Notes: generated by a model from the letters alone, not told the origin. 64,000 nt of DNA from Yponomeuta sedellus (GCA_934045075.1 OW203734.1:17217680-17281679); one strand, 5' to 3'. Positions 10,166-22,948 are shown, counted from the first letter of the stretch. Numbers and translations are program-made.

Positions 10166-10700
10166 GGCGGCAGGTTCAAAGTAGCCACTGAAGGTTTGTT
10201 GTTTAACTACGCAGCGATGGGAAAACCTTTCATGGATATATCGCCTATATTTTTAGAATAAAACAAGAAATTACAATCAACCGATAACACAAATGACAGA
10301 CTGCTGATGACGAAATGACATGACAGAAGCCGGTGCTGCCACTTATCATTTGCAGAATTCTACCATATCTACCATAAAATCAGAAATCCCAAGTTTCTGA
10401 ACTTTCCTCTGGAAGGTCTGGGGGGAAATGAAAGCTAAAAACCAATTTTTGTATATGTGCCGGTCTTGTAACTTACCACCGAGCTCCAAATTTAACTGCT
10501 ACAATAACGGTCGTATTATTCGTTTAATATTTCTCTGTTTTTAGTGCTGTAGTGTTTTAAAGTCGATTTTTATTTATATGTACATACGTAGAAAAAAACT
10601 ATGGTTTTGTGAATATCACTACGTCCCCGCCAAATTGTATTTTCCGAAAACATTGGCCTTTGCATGTTCGTAATGAGATGATTTATACAGCGTCCAGTAG
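10166..10700. promoter_or_regulatory. Scamp: Presumed 5' UTR and promoter region of SCAMP
   Basis: This stretch lies directly upstream of the SCAMP ATG on the minus strand and holds no other gene. No TATA box or initiator was identified; the role is inferred from position alone. Confidence 0.3.
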
Positions 10701-10870
10701 TACGTATCTTCACTCACACGGGTGAAGGGACCACTCGGATACTGCAGTGCCTGGGACACGGTTTTAGATGGTGTAGACTTGCCCAGTACCTATACCATCC
10801 TGACAGTTTAGTCGGCCTAGCCCTCAAGGAAGACTACTCAATACGTGCGGAGCCAACCAAGCCGCGGGTT
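10701..10870 (+). repeat. Dispersed ~165-bp repeat, copy 1
   Basis: Shares ccactcg.a.actgca.tgcctg, ttttagatggtgtag.cttg and gccaaccaagccgcggg with 27955-28118, and in reverse with 13770-13925. Confidence 0.6.
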
Positions 10871-11085
10871 TCCTCACTATGTTTTCCTTCAAATTAAGCG
10901 TGTGGTATTGCGACTTCAAATTTGGAAGTGTACATAACTTTGAAATTAAACAAAGTCATTGGTACATGCTCGGAGTGGAGATCGAACCTGGGTTTCTCGT
11001 GAGTTTGATTGGGACTCCTGCGAGTCCATTCTTCTACCCACTGAGCTACCAGCACTGTGCCATTTCCGAAAGCTACATATTACTA
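10871..11085 (-). repeat. tRNA-derived SINE
   Basis: The minus strand carries TAGCTCAGTGGGTAGA (A box) and CCAGGTTCGATCTCC (B box) with a tRNA-like anticodon region (GGACTCGCAGGAGTCC). It adjoins the 165-bp repeat, with which it may form one element. Confidence 0.65.
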
Positions 11086-13189
11086 CATAAAACACCCAGA
11101 GCTGAAATGTGCCTTTGTTAAGGATTTCCCTCGATTTCTCAAGGATCCCATCATCAGATCCTGATTTCGTGTTGTGAAGTCAAATCGGGAGGGGGGATCA
11201 AGAGGGTTTATGCCATCATGTTGCTGTTCCTAAAACAACATCTGTTTATAGTGCTAAAAGCATTACAAACTTTATTCGCCATATCATAGAGCCTCTTGCT
11301 TGATATAAAACTCGCTGGCTAATAAAAATATTTACTTTCAATGCCGATATTTCTTCCACATTTGCTCGACAACTCAATATTACTTATAATTATGTGTTTT
11401 AAGCAACAACTTCATGACTTTAGTTTCCTAAAAAAATGATTGTAGCATTTTCTTTCCAAAGGTTGACGTATTCTGATTTTAGTGTCCTTATGTTGGTAGA
11501 AGGCGAAAGTTAAGTGTGGTTGAGTTGGCAGTAGCGTTAAGTGTCAGTTTATGAATGGTTACTGTCAAAGTAGGCAGGTGTTTACGTTTTGCATTTTTAT
11601 TTTGCGATAGTTTCGCATAAAGTTTTGCTATATCTTATTTGATTTGTGTTTCCGCGTTTAGAGAGCTGTTTTAATGGTGATATTTTGTATCGTGCTCTGC
11701 CGTCTCTTTTTCGTATACCATGTCAGATGTCAAGAGGTGAATCGCCTGTGTGTTTTGTGTTATAACTTGTGAGTGAGAGGATTTTGATATTGTTTGGGAT
11801 TTGGAGCGATAAACAACTGGTAAGTACTGCACTTTAATCACCAGCCACATACAGCGCTGTTCTGTTATACATTACGCAGCCACATAAGCAACTTGGCTTT
11901 GAGACTTAACTTTTGGAGTACTTTTTGACCACCGTTCGGCGAGTGTGGTGTTAAAAGATGACGTCCTGAGCATTGCACAGGTGTGTGTATGCTAGTGCTG
12001 GTGTTCCTATGGTTACTGGGCCGTTTGGGGAACGTTTATTGCCCGTATGCGCGCGCGCAGGTCCGTGTCTACGTCTCGCAGGCGAAAGTTGTTTGCTCTT
12101 GATATCAAGGAAGTAACGCCGGCGACTGGACCTACCGCCACTCACTTGGATACAGTTTCCTTGCCATTTACATAAGATATTGAATGTATCTGCTATTGTT
12201 ACGGTCTAGTTTCGTTTCATAATGAGTTCACCTATCAACTTGTTTGTGTGCTAGCTACTCTTGTTGTTATCTCTGTCAACTTTGGCCTCTACAGCCGCAT
12301 TGAAAGAGTAGATAGTCCATTGTTTTCACTCTGAAAACTAAAATTGGTCCTATTCTAATTACAATTAGGCATACATTGGGCAAATAAAGAGTTTTTTTAC
12401 TAGTTATGATGTCTAGTGCTTACGAAAAATTTGGTTGAAAAGAGTTGCTTTTATTAAGCTGCCATTGAATAAGGCAAATAACTGTGGCTTCATTTTCAAT
12501 TATTTTCCTGTTATCTATATACCTATCTCATACGGAATCACCTAAATAGAAACATGGTCAGTGTTCTGGTTTTCAATGTTTCCTTTTAATTTAATGATAT
12601 TAATAAACCAAATAATGGTAAACTTCATTTCAAATTTCAACTGACTTCCTGTTAAGTACATAATATACCATCGAGCCACTGAATGTCTGAATCACCTCAC
12701 AGAAGAATGTTTTGTTTTACTAAAACAAAACTATTTGACTTGGTGTTTCTGATTCTGTCTGGCACTTATTTATCACATACTGTTATAGACTTCTTATGCA
12801 TACAAATTAAATCACATTGTGTGAACCTTCTCACCAATTGTACTATGTATTCAATGTCATAGCTATTGAAGTGGCACGCCAATCAAAACATTCAGCTCAA
12901 ACAATACAATGATAGACATTGTGCCTAGCCTAGTGTCTTGACAAGAGTTTGTAACATTTACCTGGTTCGCAAAAGCTTCCTCTGTTTTACTCAGAATGTA
13001 GTAGTAAAATTAGTTGCCCATTGCAGGATTTGGTCTTGTTAAACTGGTTTTATACTTTGCAGAATACAATACAATTGCACGGTATTATCTTGATGGCCAA
13101 CCGTAAACAGTAAGTTGATTAGAACACATTGTTAGTTATTTAGATCTGAGATTTTTGCAGTTAGCCTCATAGTTGGGCCATTGTATGTA
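11086..13189. other. Gene-free stretch with possible promoter / untranslated exon
   Basis: No protein-coding exon could be supported. Around 11660-11820 less AT-rich sequence ends in caactg followed by gtaagtactg, a good splice donor on the plus strand. At 11990-12140 there is a short CpG-rich patch (gtatgcgcgcgcgcaggtccg). Together these could be an untranslated first exon and promoter of a plus-strand gene with a long intron, but this is weak. Confidence 0.25.
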
Positions 13190-13375
13190 GCAAGTGCTGA
13201 GGTATGTTAACACTTCAGACGCTAGGGTTTCCTCACAATGTTATCCTCACAATGTTACTGAGTGGTAGTGCTAACTACACAAAAGTATGCTGGGATTCGA
13301 ACCCACAATATCCTGATCGAGAAGCTGGCGCTCTACGACTGTGTTACGTAAGAAATATCTGTAGTTTCCTTTTTA
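13190..13375 (-). repeat. tRNA-derived SINE
   Basis: The minus strand has a B box in GTGGGTTCGAATCCCAGC. The body gtttcctcacaatgtt...gagtggta is the reverse of the caataccactcgctaac...gtgaggaaacc family. Confidence 0.6.
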
Positions 13376-13769
13376 TATGGAATAAAGTGTTCTCTATCTC
13401 TATGTACTTGTCTAAGACAACTCGCACCATTGATTGATAACAGAAATTGCTCTTTTTTAGTGTAGTTTTATGATGTAGGTACTTGTCAATTTGTTTTATG
13501 GTAAGGTAAGGGTAACATAAAATAAATTGAAACGACTGGTTTATTGCTGTTAGATGTCTCGTACTTTATTTACAACACCTCTATTTATCTAGGTTTAGTA
13601 CACCTAGTTAGTGAATCACAGGGAATTACGTGATTATTTCCACAGTTATTTGTGTAGGTATTTTGCTTTCGAAAAGGCCCCGTAGATCTTATCTGAGAAA
13701 TCCCAAATTGCCTTCTCAATTTATCACTGTTGAATAGGTACACTAGAACGGTGAAGGAAAACATTGTGA

Positions 13770-13925
13770 GAAAGCGGCTTGGTTGGTTCGCCCCGCACAT
13801 ATAGACTTGTCTTCCTGTTGGTCAGGAGGTCTAAGCTTTCAGTATGGTAAAGGTGCTTACTCCATCCAAATAACAAGGCAGTGGCCGCGAGGTCCCTTCA
13901 CCCTTTCTAGCGTGAGGGAAGGCGC
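13770..13925 (-). repeat. Dispersed 165-bp repeat, reverse partial copy
   Basis: Reverse complement of the repeat at 10701-10870 over ggtgaagggacc, cactgcc and the gcggcttggttgg end. Confidence 0.45.
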
Positions 13926-13927
13926 AG

Positions 13928-14375
13928 ATAATTTATTATTATTATTTGTAATTCAGGCAGGCAGTTATAGAACTGGTGAAGCCTGTATCCAGATGTACAT
14001 TTGTGTTTAACTCCTTCTCTGTTTTGTTTCCTTTAGATATTTATCCAGTTTGTTTTTAAACATATTAATGCTTGTGGCTCTCACTATTTCTTCATGGAGT
14101 TTGTTCCATTCTTTAACTACTCTATTGGAGAGAAAGTTCTTTTGTGGGTTATTATTTGATGAGGTCGTTTGTAGTTTCAAGCAGTGTCCTCTCAGATGGG
14201 TATTAGTGTTCCGCTCAAACATCACTTTGTCAAAGTTATTGAGGTCATAATGTGCATGCATAATCTTATATGTCTCAATCAGATCTCCACGTTGCCTTCT
14301 CTCTTCCAGGCTTGTCAAATTTAGCATTGTGAGCCTTTCTTCATAAAATTTGTTCTTAAGCTGGTATGGTAATTT
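13928..14375 (-). pseudogene. LINE reverse-transcriptase C-terminal fragment
   Basis: An open frame on the minus strand (ATG at 14327, stop at 14007; the frame also reads upstream to about 14370) encodes LEERRQRGDLIETYKIM..., RGHCLKL... and FLSNRVVKEWNKLHEEIV. These are features of the extreme C terminus of CR1/Jockey-type non-LTR retrotransposon ORF2 proteins. Only ~110 residues remain; the catalytic domains are absent, as expected for a 5'-truncated copy. An (AAT)n tail follows the stop at 13929-13946. Clade not certain. Confidence 0.7.
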
Positions 14376-14620
14376 GCTTGTGATCTAGATTAAAATTCAA
14401 TGTCAATTATTTATCAAACAATAATTTGCAGCTAATGAGACCCTATAATGACACTATTTGACTTTTCCAACCTTCGCCATCCACTGCTCTGCTACCACCA
14501 CTCTTTCTAAAAAGATAGTATAAAAACAACTTATAAACAATTTACTAACTAACCATTGTTGGCGGCTTACTGCTGAGCATAACTAAGCAGGCAGGTTACT
14601 AAGCATTGTCCTCCACTGTG

Positions 14621-14654
14621 ACATAACATGTTGGAACAGTCCAACATGTTATGT
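14621..14654. repeat. 15-bp-arm perfect hairpin
   Basis: acataacatgttgga, 4-base loop, then its reverse complement. Confidence 0.8.
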
Positions 14655-14994
14655 ATCATTTTAGTTTTTTCTTTATATTAGAGGGAAGCTGTTATAAAAT
14701 GAAATGAAAAGGTTTTATTCAAAGTAGCGCGGAAACTGCGGCTAAATGAACGTTACAAGCCAAACTAGGTGTACATTTGAAAATCTAGATCATTTTGGCG
14801 AAAAAAAATCTCTAAACTTTGTATTTTCAAAGAGCGAAGTGAGAAACTGCATTTAGACAGAAAGGTGAAATAGGAGGCTTATTCTTATAATTGTTTATCA
14901 GTAGGTAAGATATTGAATGTCAATTAAAGTACATTAAGTAAATCAATTGTCAACTAAGAGAAAATTAAAGGTTCTATAAAGTTTTATTAAATCG

Positions 14995-15026
14995 TTGTCA
15001 GAGTGGAGTTTTTTGCACTCTGACAA
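14995..15026. repeat. 11-bp-arm hairpin
   Basis: ttgtcagagtg, a 10-base loop, then cactctgacaa. Confidence 0.75.
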
Positions 15027-15098
15027 TCTAATGATTTCAATTTGAACAAACATAAAATTTCTAATCTGGACAAACAAAAGAGTGCTGTATGTGTGTGT

Positions 15099-15140
15099 GC
15101 TGTTGTATGTGCCAATGCAATGAATGGCACATACAACAGC
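15099..15140. repeat. 16-bp-arm perfect hairpin
   Basis: gctgttgtatgtgcca, a 10-base loop, then tggcacatacaacagc. Confidence 0.8.
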
Positions 15141-15879
15141 TGAACAAAGATAGATCAAACACCTTTATCACTAAAGCATAAAGTTGCTCTTCTGTTCAGT
15201 AGTAAAATAAAACGAATACGCTCTATCGTTGAATGAAGTCTGCGTAACGAATGCGTTTGTATTCGCGTCGCACCGTTAATTATAATGTCTACTCTTCGAG
15301 TCTATTGTTAAGACAATGGCAACTCAGCCTGACACAATATATTGTATAATTCCCCTTGAAGCACCTTCCCTGTACTGAAACATTAATTACTTGATTTAAG
15401 ACGTCGAGTAACATTGAATAAATTATCTCTCAGTCTCATCCCTCCTTCCGTATCCCCCGGCGTTAATCCCGGTTGAAATAGAAGGTGATAGAAGATAGGA
15501 TCCTTAAGGACCGAGAATACTCCAGGGTCGGATTTCATAAAACTACAATCCATAGTTTACTATGACCCGACGTACATTGCGTAGCCGAGTCTTCCTACTG
15601 GTTAATTTGTAGGTGTGTGAGCACTACACATCTGTAATAGTTGATCTCAATTACTTCCATACAAGGGACCGTATGGGTTGATGTAAAAGAGAAGAGGCCT
15701 ATGCACAACTGCTCTTGTATTGCGTAACTTTTCACATTATCGAGTTAAGCATTTAGACGACTCCAAAGTGTCAAAATATGTATGTATCTGACAGTTCGGA
15801 GTAGGCTAAATCAGTCAACAGTGGAGGTCTTACGTGAACGCACACCTACACTTTGTTTATGGGCTGATTAGATAGATAT

Positions 15880-16075
15880 TAAATAACTTCCACACAACGC
15901 AATCGCTTGTCCTAGTCCCAATCTCGGATACCTGTGCTATGGTAACCAGGCAAGCACATCACAATCATGGAAATACGCCCAGGCTGAAGCCATTTGTTTA
16001 AATGTACGGCGGCCCCCAGTGGGAATCGAACCTACCACCTCCGACACGATACAGCTGTACCGTGAGGCAGTCAGG
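15880..16075 (-). repeat. tRNA-derived SINE (same family as 6243-6582)
   Basis: Body aacttccacacaacgcaatc, ctgtgctatggtaacc and ggcggcccccagtgggaatcgaacc; the last word is the reversed B box. The head is decayed. Confidence 0.7.
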
Positions 16076-17694
16076 CGTATAGACTTGTATAAGTAGCCTA
16101 CACGTCCTACGTCCTAGAGCACAGGCTTTCTCTCATAGAGTTGTAGAGAAAGAGAATCGGCTTACTCACTCTTTACAAAGGAATAGGAACAAATAATTAA
16201 TCCAAATTCGCAAAGATCTTCTGTGTTGCTCTACGTAGCTAATCCTGGCGAGCGCATAGCCGGAGACAAAGGCGATAACTTCCACGAAAGTGGTCATTTT
16301 ATGTCCGCCGCCCAGTGAGGGACTCCCCGGCGAAAATGCGTTATGTGGCCTGAATTACGCAAAGAACCTCGAACTTTCCGGGCCACTGCACTTGTATTGT
16401 ACAGTCCAAACGTACAGTTTCAGTTGGATTCCGGCCTTTGTGCCTCCAGACCTAAGAGCGAAGTTTTATCTGTCCATCTTTTTGAAGTGCTCTCTTTAGT
16501 GTAGCGTAGATGAGCGGTTTTTGTTCGTCTTTATGGAATAAAAGTTGCGTTGTGAAACTTTACCGATTGTAGTAGAGGCTCTGGCGTCATGGTGATGTGA
16601 CAGACTACGTCAAATGTCGGGGTTTTCAAGCATAATGTGGGTGCACACGGGGTAATTTTTCCTCCCAAAAAAATTATAGAAAGATAGATAGAACACTTTG
16701 TTGCATAATCAGAAAAAAGAATACAACCATGATTTCTTAAGTCTAGGTAAAGTTATACAATTGGCGGTGCTAGCGATCTCTTCCAGGCAACCTTAGGATA
16801 GAGTGGATTACCTGAAGAATATAGTCGGTAGGTCCATGTACATAAATAATTAAATCGAAAATATTTTGATGTCATGTAGCACAAGAGTGCGAGAATGTAA
16901 GTAATTATAATGACATACGACATAAAGTACATATATTTTCCTTTCCCTATTTCCCCAACAGATTTGTTCCTTCTATTCGTTGTAAATTTTACCCCGTGTG
17001 ATCCGGCCGTATACATCATGGTAAATGAAGTAAAACGGGTTGGTTGGAGAGTTTATTGGAGTCCATTCGTAACGTATAACTTTTGTGGCTTCTCTGTATT
17101 ATTGATGTCTGTTTTCATCTTGGCCTGTCGACGTCCGGGTAGTTTACGTAGAGTGCGATATTATTCAATTTCGCTGAGACCACTTGCCCTGTTTTTACTG
17201 TTCTTCTTGGTTACTTTATATTCCTTAAGTGGATGAGGAATGGAAGCCTGTTTTGCCCGGGTACTGACCAGTAATAACGTCTAAGCAACTCCGTACTATA
17301 GTATTTGTTTTGGTAATCGAGACGTTGCTAATTAGACAAATTTCCCGAATGTTTGATTATACAGTCCGAAAATGTCAACCTCTTTATGTCATTGACATCT
17401 TTATGGAAAATGGCAAATGTCACCCAATCTATTTGAAAACACGCACAACTTTTAATATACGAATAATTTCGAAATCGCGAAAAATTCAATAAATCAGTCC
17501 ATACATTTAATCCATACCATTTAATCCAGTTCATACATTTAAGTATATAGGCGGTCACCTGCCTAATCATTACCAATTTTAAAATTCTAACCGTGTTGTC
17601 ATCCAGTAGTTTAACAACCTTAAAGGTTTTTACTCGTATAGGTATCAAAACTTTTAAACAAAAGGTCATTGTAAATATTTAGTATTGAACTAAT
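16076..17694. other. Gene-free stretch
   Basis: Open frames here are short and lack any recognisable motif. Part of 16290-16500 is less AT-rich but not identifiable. Confidence 0.35.
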
Positions 17695-17905
17695 TAGCTG
17701 TGCCCCGGTGTTGCCCGCAGTTTATCGATTTTCCCTTGGGAATAAGACATTTTCCCGCGGTAAAACGTAGCCTATGTGTTAATCCAGGGTGTAAGCTAAC
17801 TCCGTACTCACCAAAACTTTATTAAAATCACTCCAGCCGTTTAGACGCGAAGAAGTAACAAACATACACACTCACAAATTTTCGCCTTTATGTGATAGGT
17901 TTCTA
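17695..17905 (-). repeat. Dispersed repeat fragment
   Basis: gctgtgccccggtgttgcccgc at one end and the words agccgtttagacgcgaagaa and ttcgcctttat at the other resemble a repeat common in moth and butterfly genomes; class uncertain. Confidence 0.4.
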
Positions 17906-19820
17906 GGAAGAATTTTTACCTTTCAGCGACTGACCTCATCAAGAACTTTTTTATATCAGGTACATCATATGTAGACAGATAGGTAAATAACTCTTTAAAG
18001 TGCGCACCAGTAACCAGTGAATACTAGATATTTTGATATCGTATTATCGAACCATGGTGGGTAGAAGTTACATATATACAGTGTTTGTAGTTTCCTGTGG
18101 AAGCTGATAATGAAAGCAGAATGTCAACGTGATAAGAGGATATTTCTTTGCAATTGTAAACACAGAGGAGTTTCCCAATCCCAATAAACATGTTTGATTT
18201 CAGACCGGTTTCGGGGAATTACCTTCGACTAGAAGTACCTAGGTTCATAAACAGCCGTTAGTTTAAGATGGAACCGGAAAGGGAACTTCTTGAACGTTTG
18301 TAACTCGTAGCAATTACAGACTGCACTTATGTATTTCGGAAAATATCTATACTCGGTCAAAGTCGGTCAGCAAAGTTTGGCAAGTCTAACTCAGGTTAAT
18401 TCGAGTACTACAGATATCTATAAAACTATTTATTTTATTTCAATGTCGCATGCAATCATGAAGTTCACTTAATCTAAACAAATCCACAATAGTATCGTGA
18501 TAACTAATTACATTAATTTTATTATAACATAAATGATTTACTAATTTAGTTAAGTAATTAATTATAACAATAAAATAACAAATAAAAAAATTACAACATT
18601 TTAAAATAAAATTCAATCTATATAATACAAATCTTTGTACTACCAGAAAGAGCGTATCGAACTATAACGTAGGTGTCAAGACAGCCACTATTTTTGGATG
18701 AATAATAGACGGCAAGTATGAAATATCAATTACAAATTAAACATAAACAATCATTGATTATCAATTTCCAAATAGTCTAAACTAGAGGAATTTAATTATG
18801 GGTAAAGTTAAATAATCATTATATGATAATTAAAGAGTTTGCAGCCGGAACTGAAATTAAGTCTAATTTGCGAGCAAAAGTGAGCGGTCGGCCTCGTCAC
18901 TGACATAACAATCGCTTTAAGTCTTAGTGCCCTTATCTTAAAGACTTATTTGCTGCAACAGTTATGTCAACTAGTGATTGACCCCAAGGTGTTGTTACAC
19001 TAGACTTTATTTTACACTTTTCTTGCCTTACATCGATATCCTTTACGTTACTTGTGACCTCGGCTACCGTTTCCTGTATTGAAATATTTAATTACACGCT
19101 GTGTCACGCTTAATTGATTACTGGATTAAAATATTTGAATAGTAGTAAATGGGGTGCCTCAAGCAATTCTGATATAAACGTGATCTTGACGTAGTCACGA
19201 CTTGCCAACTGCGATACAATTTTACGGATCAAAAGGGAGTGTGATCCTTGTAAAAAGTTTATATGAAAAGGCTTTTGTATTTTTTTAATTTATTCTCTAT
19301 TCTAGGCAGTATTGAATCTCAGTTTGTGTCCTGTTAACATATTATTAAAGTTGCATTGTGATCCGGGCGTGTCGTTTCGAAATTAAATCCAAAGTAAGTT
19401 TGTATATGGAAGAGCCTCGTGAGGCACTTTCTTAATTACTTTCTTGGCAGCTATCTACCTACAGTAACTATGAACTTGTGGAGCAGATCAGATTGAATTC
19501 ATGCAAACATACAGTAACTTTGCCTGCATCCTGGAGGGGAAGTTAGGCGTAAGCAAAGGAACTTGGCAGAGTTCCTACGTATCGTGTGTTTTTTTAGACC
19601 GGGAAGTTGGTCCGTTTTGTACATTTATAATTTTGGTTACGATTGTGTATGTAATGAACTGCTTACAGGTAGCTTAGAGATAAAAAATATATTGAACATA
19701 TTTTTATGTCACCTATCAAAGTAAAAATGTGTTGGCTAAAGGGAAGATAAAAAGTACTGAACCAGCGTGCGTTCATGCCACGACTAATTAACCTTGATGA
19801 AGCGAAGGTGATCTGTCAGG
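17906..19820. other. Gene-free AT-rich stretch
   Basis: Very AT-rich between 18420 and 18620; no element or gene recognised. Confidence 0.4.
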
Positions 19821-20270
19821 ATCGTGACAAGTGGCAGTCCTTGATTTCTGCCTACCCCTCTGGGATACAGGCGTGAGGTTATGTTATGTGAACAAGTAAA
19901 AAGTAAGTTTGATTTTTTAGTCGATTGTAGTTTTTTTCGCAAAACCTGTACTGTAAGTACATACATATAATAAAAGTACATTACTTTTATAATTAGCAGA
20001 TGCATCCGGCTTGCTTTGTACTAAACTTAACTGTTCCATGTTTGTGTTGTTTGAGCCAGTCGAGAACTTACCGGACGGAGTTGACTCGCTTAGACTTGGA
20101 TCTGGTATTCATGGATCCGTGGATATGCACTATGCGCATAGACAGAGTAAACTGCATTGTGCACACTGCGAATAAGTATTTGAGCATCTTTGGGAGCGTA
20201 CTCCAGCTTACAAATGGTAGCTATAAAATAATATTCATGTATTAATGAGCATAGGGAATTTGTGATTTTT
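19821..20270. repeat. Retroelement-tail repeat and unique DNA
   Basis: gtggcagtccttgatttctgcctacccctctgggatacaggcgtgaggttatgtta (19830-19885) recurs in part at 34490-34535. The rest is unassigned. Confidence 0.4.
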
Positions 20271-20405
20271 TTTGTAGGAATACCATGCGCTAATGTGAAG
20301 AAAAACATCGTGAGGAAACCTGAGTGCATGAGGTGTTCACGTTTCAAATCCCTAATCCGCGGTTAACCCCATGCTCTTTCTCTGAGAAATGAGCTGTGTC
20401 CTACG
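20271..20405 (+). repeat. SINE tail fragment
   Basis: aataccatgcgctaatgtgaag, catcgtgaggaaacctgagtg and gaggtgttca match 49700-49865 and 62620-62795. Confidence 0.55.
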
Positions 20406-20837
20406 GTGAGAAGTAATAAGTTGCGTTATTATTATAGGTTCAAAAGGGGTCTTAAATAAATAATAGTCCACTGTGTTCTAAGGATTACGTCTTTATAACA
20501 AGTGTTAACAGTTCGCGTGATGCATCTTGACCGTAGCGTGATTCGGTTGTTCGAGCCGTCGCACGCATTGCACTCTTAAGGTATATCCACATGACAACAG
20601 CATCGCGACGTGATAATACTAAAATAAACAATAATCCTTTTAAGGTCAATGACTATAATCATCATCATCAGTTCCTAATATCTCTCATCAGGGACATGGG
20701 ACTCTCAACACGCATTTCCATAGCAGTCGATTTTGCAACTTCAATTCAAGCTCTTCCATATAAAATTTGTCCCGATTATGGTTGGTCTGTCTCCTGTCTT
20801 TCTCGTGAAAATCTTAATTTTCTAGAGTTGAGTGGTG
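20406..20837. other. Gene-free stretch
   Basis: Nothing recognisable. Confidence 0.35.
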
Positions 20838-21024
20838 TTAAGCTGGGTACTGACCAACGTTACGAGGTGTAATGTAACGTGTTACACAGCGAGCATTCAT
20901 GCTGTCAAGTCTGTACGTAGTGTTCCGGGGAAACCAGCGAGTGTGCAGCAGTTTGAGAGCTCCACCCGGCCGTCTTCGAATGTTACATTACACCTCGTAA
21001 CGTTTCGTCAGTACCCAGCTTTTC
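20838..21024. repeat. Foldback / MITE-like element with ~40-bp arms
   Basis: taagctgggtactgaccaacg and ttacgaggtgtaatgtaac (to about 20880) are inverted at about 20980-21022, with a small mismatch block (caa / tttcg). Confidence 0.7.
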
Positions 21025-21131
21025 GCAAATGCTTAGATATACCTTTAACTTTATACTTATTAAGATACTCAAAATTATATGTTTTACATGATTTAGACCA
21101 CAACTTAGTACATATCTCATAGTATCTATCT

Positions 21132-21307
21132 TCTATAATATAAAAATGAATCGCTGAATGTGTTGATAAGCGCAAATCTCGAGAGCCGCTGAACCGATTT
21201 CGCGGATTCTTTTTTTAGAATATTCCTTGAAGGACGAGAATGGTTCTTACGGAGAGAAAAAAAAATAAAGAATCGACTGTTAGCCGGTACGAAGTTCGCT
21301 GGGTCAG
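21132..21307 (+). mobile_element. Helitron-like non-autonomous repeat, copy 1
   Basis: Starts TCTATAATATAAAAATGAAT and ends cgaagttcgctgggtcag, close to the expected GGGTCAGCTAGT-type Helitron end but with a decayed last bases. It is ~80 percent or better alike to 51921-52090 by eye. Confidence 0.5.
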
Positions 21308-22661
21308 AAGTTATTAAGTTCAAATTTTAAATTTCGTAAGTTTTTATTAAGATATATTTTAGTTTGAATCGTTGCGTCCGCACGTCGCCGGCCCGTTGCA
21401 ACGTGGATAAACCTTTATCGTGACGTCCGAAGTTACGTCATGTAAAACGATCCACGAAGGAGGTGCCCCACTCGGTTAAGTAGGGCAATTATCCAGTGCC
21501 GTTGTATTAATTACTGGCACCAGAATAAGAAGTTGGGAAAGGCTCGATTTGTGTGGACTGGCACCTCGGTTGGTTGGATTTATTTGCCGAATTTTAGTAT
21601 TTCTTAAAGACTCGCCATGCTCATACAAGTTACATGTTTTAAACGGGGTTAAACGCGAGATAAGGTAATTAGGTACGTTTTACCTTATAAATTGTCGCGG
21701 TCAGACCCGTTCAATATATCACCATTTATTTGTTTAATCTAACCTTTTCCACGGCCTAGACTCACTAAACAATATGCTGAGGATCGCATGGTCTTCGTTG
21801 TTCTTTGTCATACCATGGCGTTCTTCCTGTACATCGTCTGTTGAAAGTAAACGTTTGTGGAGTTCCATTATGATCTAAAGTCGTCTCCACAAGTGTTCAA
21901 TTTAAGTGAATGTTAATTAAATACATCGCTTCTATATTTATCGCTGTGCAAAAGATTAAATGATACTACCTAATATACATAAATTGAACCCGTTGAATTG
22001 GCGCTACAACATGTATTTCACTGTAATTTCAGCTAAACCGCACTCCGTCTCACTTAAAGAAAGAAAGAAGAAAGAAAGACATTTATTATAGCAACAAGAC
22101 ACATCACAGAAACAAAAAACCACAAAATTAACACAACATGAGCACAACAGAAATTAACCAAATATACAAATAAACGAAACAAAAAACTTCACGTCTAATT
22201 ATAATTTCCATCTTAGCTACACTCAATACTTTTCAGTTAACATAGAACTGTCAATTTCACTCACTGCGCTCACTCCCTTTCAGCTCATTATCAATTCCAC
22301 TTTATTAACGATGACTTATTTTCAGCTCATGTTCATGAATTGTCAAATTCACCTTAGTGAATGTATAACTGGTGTAATTGCCACTTTGCCGGCGACCGAC
22401 GGTCCACAATTTCACGTTCCTTTTGCCTCTTCACAGTCTTCGCTGTGTTATAACAGAGTTTTCGTTGCACGCAATTAAAGAATGAATTAACCATTCTCAG
22501 GCTGCAAACTTCCTGGCAGTCTTGTTAAACACCGCTGGAACGAAAGGTCTTTCCCAGAGAACTTAGCTCGGCGAAAATGGCTGAATATGCTCGCTTACTT
22601 TTTAATGATTAATTTAGAAGTCTAGCGTGTTGTAAAAATTATGATCAGACAACAGCAAAAT
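21308..22661. other. Gene-free stretch
   Basis: A purine-rich run (aaagaaagaaagaagaaaga, 22060-22080) followed by catttatta resembles a retroelement 3' end; otherwise unassigned. Confidence 0.35.
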
Positions 22662-22948
22662 ACGGATGTTGACACATGTTACCAATTCATGTTAAGTTAT
22701 TTTTTTATAATTAAAGACCGTATTTAAAAACGTATAATAACATTCTAAGAATATATTTATTTGCCATAAAATAAATAAAAATAGTTTAAATTGCATTATT
22801 TAATACCCATTATCACGTGACTGCGAACGTCCATCAAAGCGCGGGTGACGTCACTGACCGCTAAACAAAACAAGCTCACGTAGTCAAAAGTATCACCGGC
22901 GAACTAATTTCAACGATATTATTATAATATTATTGTAATATTATAACA

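Larger units (their letters stand above)
14376..15879. other. Gene-free AT-rich stretch with three hairpins
   Basis: Contains perfect inverted repeats at 14621-14654, 14995-15026 and 15099-15140 and a LINE-tail-like aatgaaatgaaaaggttttatt at 14699. No coding sequence. Confidence 0.4.

Noticed and set aside
16910..17236. 108-codon hydrophobic open frame
   Set aside because: Low-complexity hydrophobic translation of AT-rich DNA with no family resemblance or splice context.
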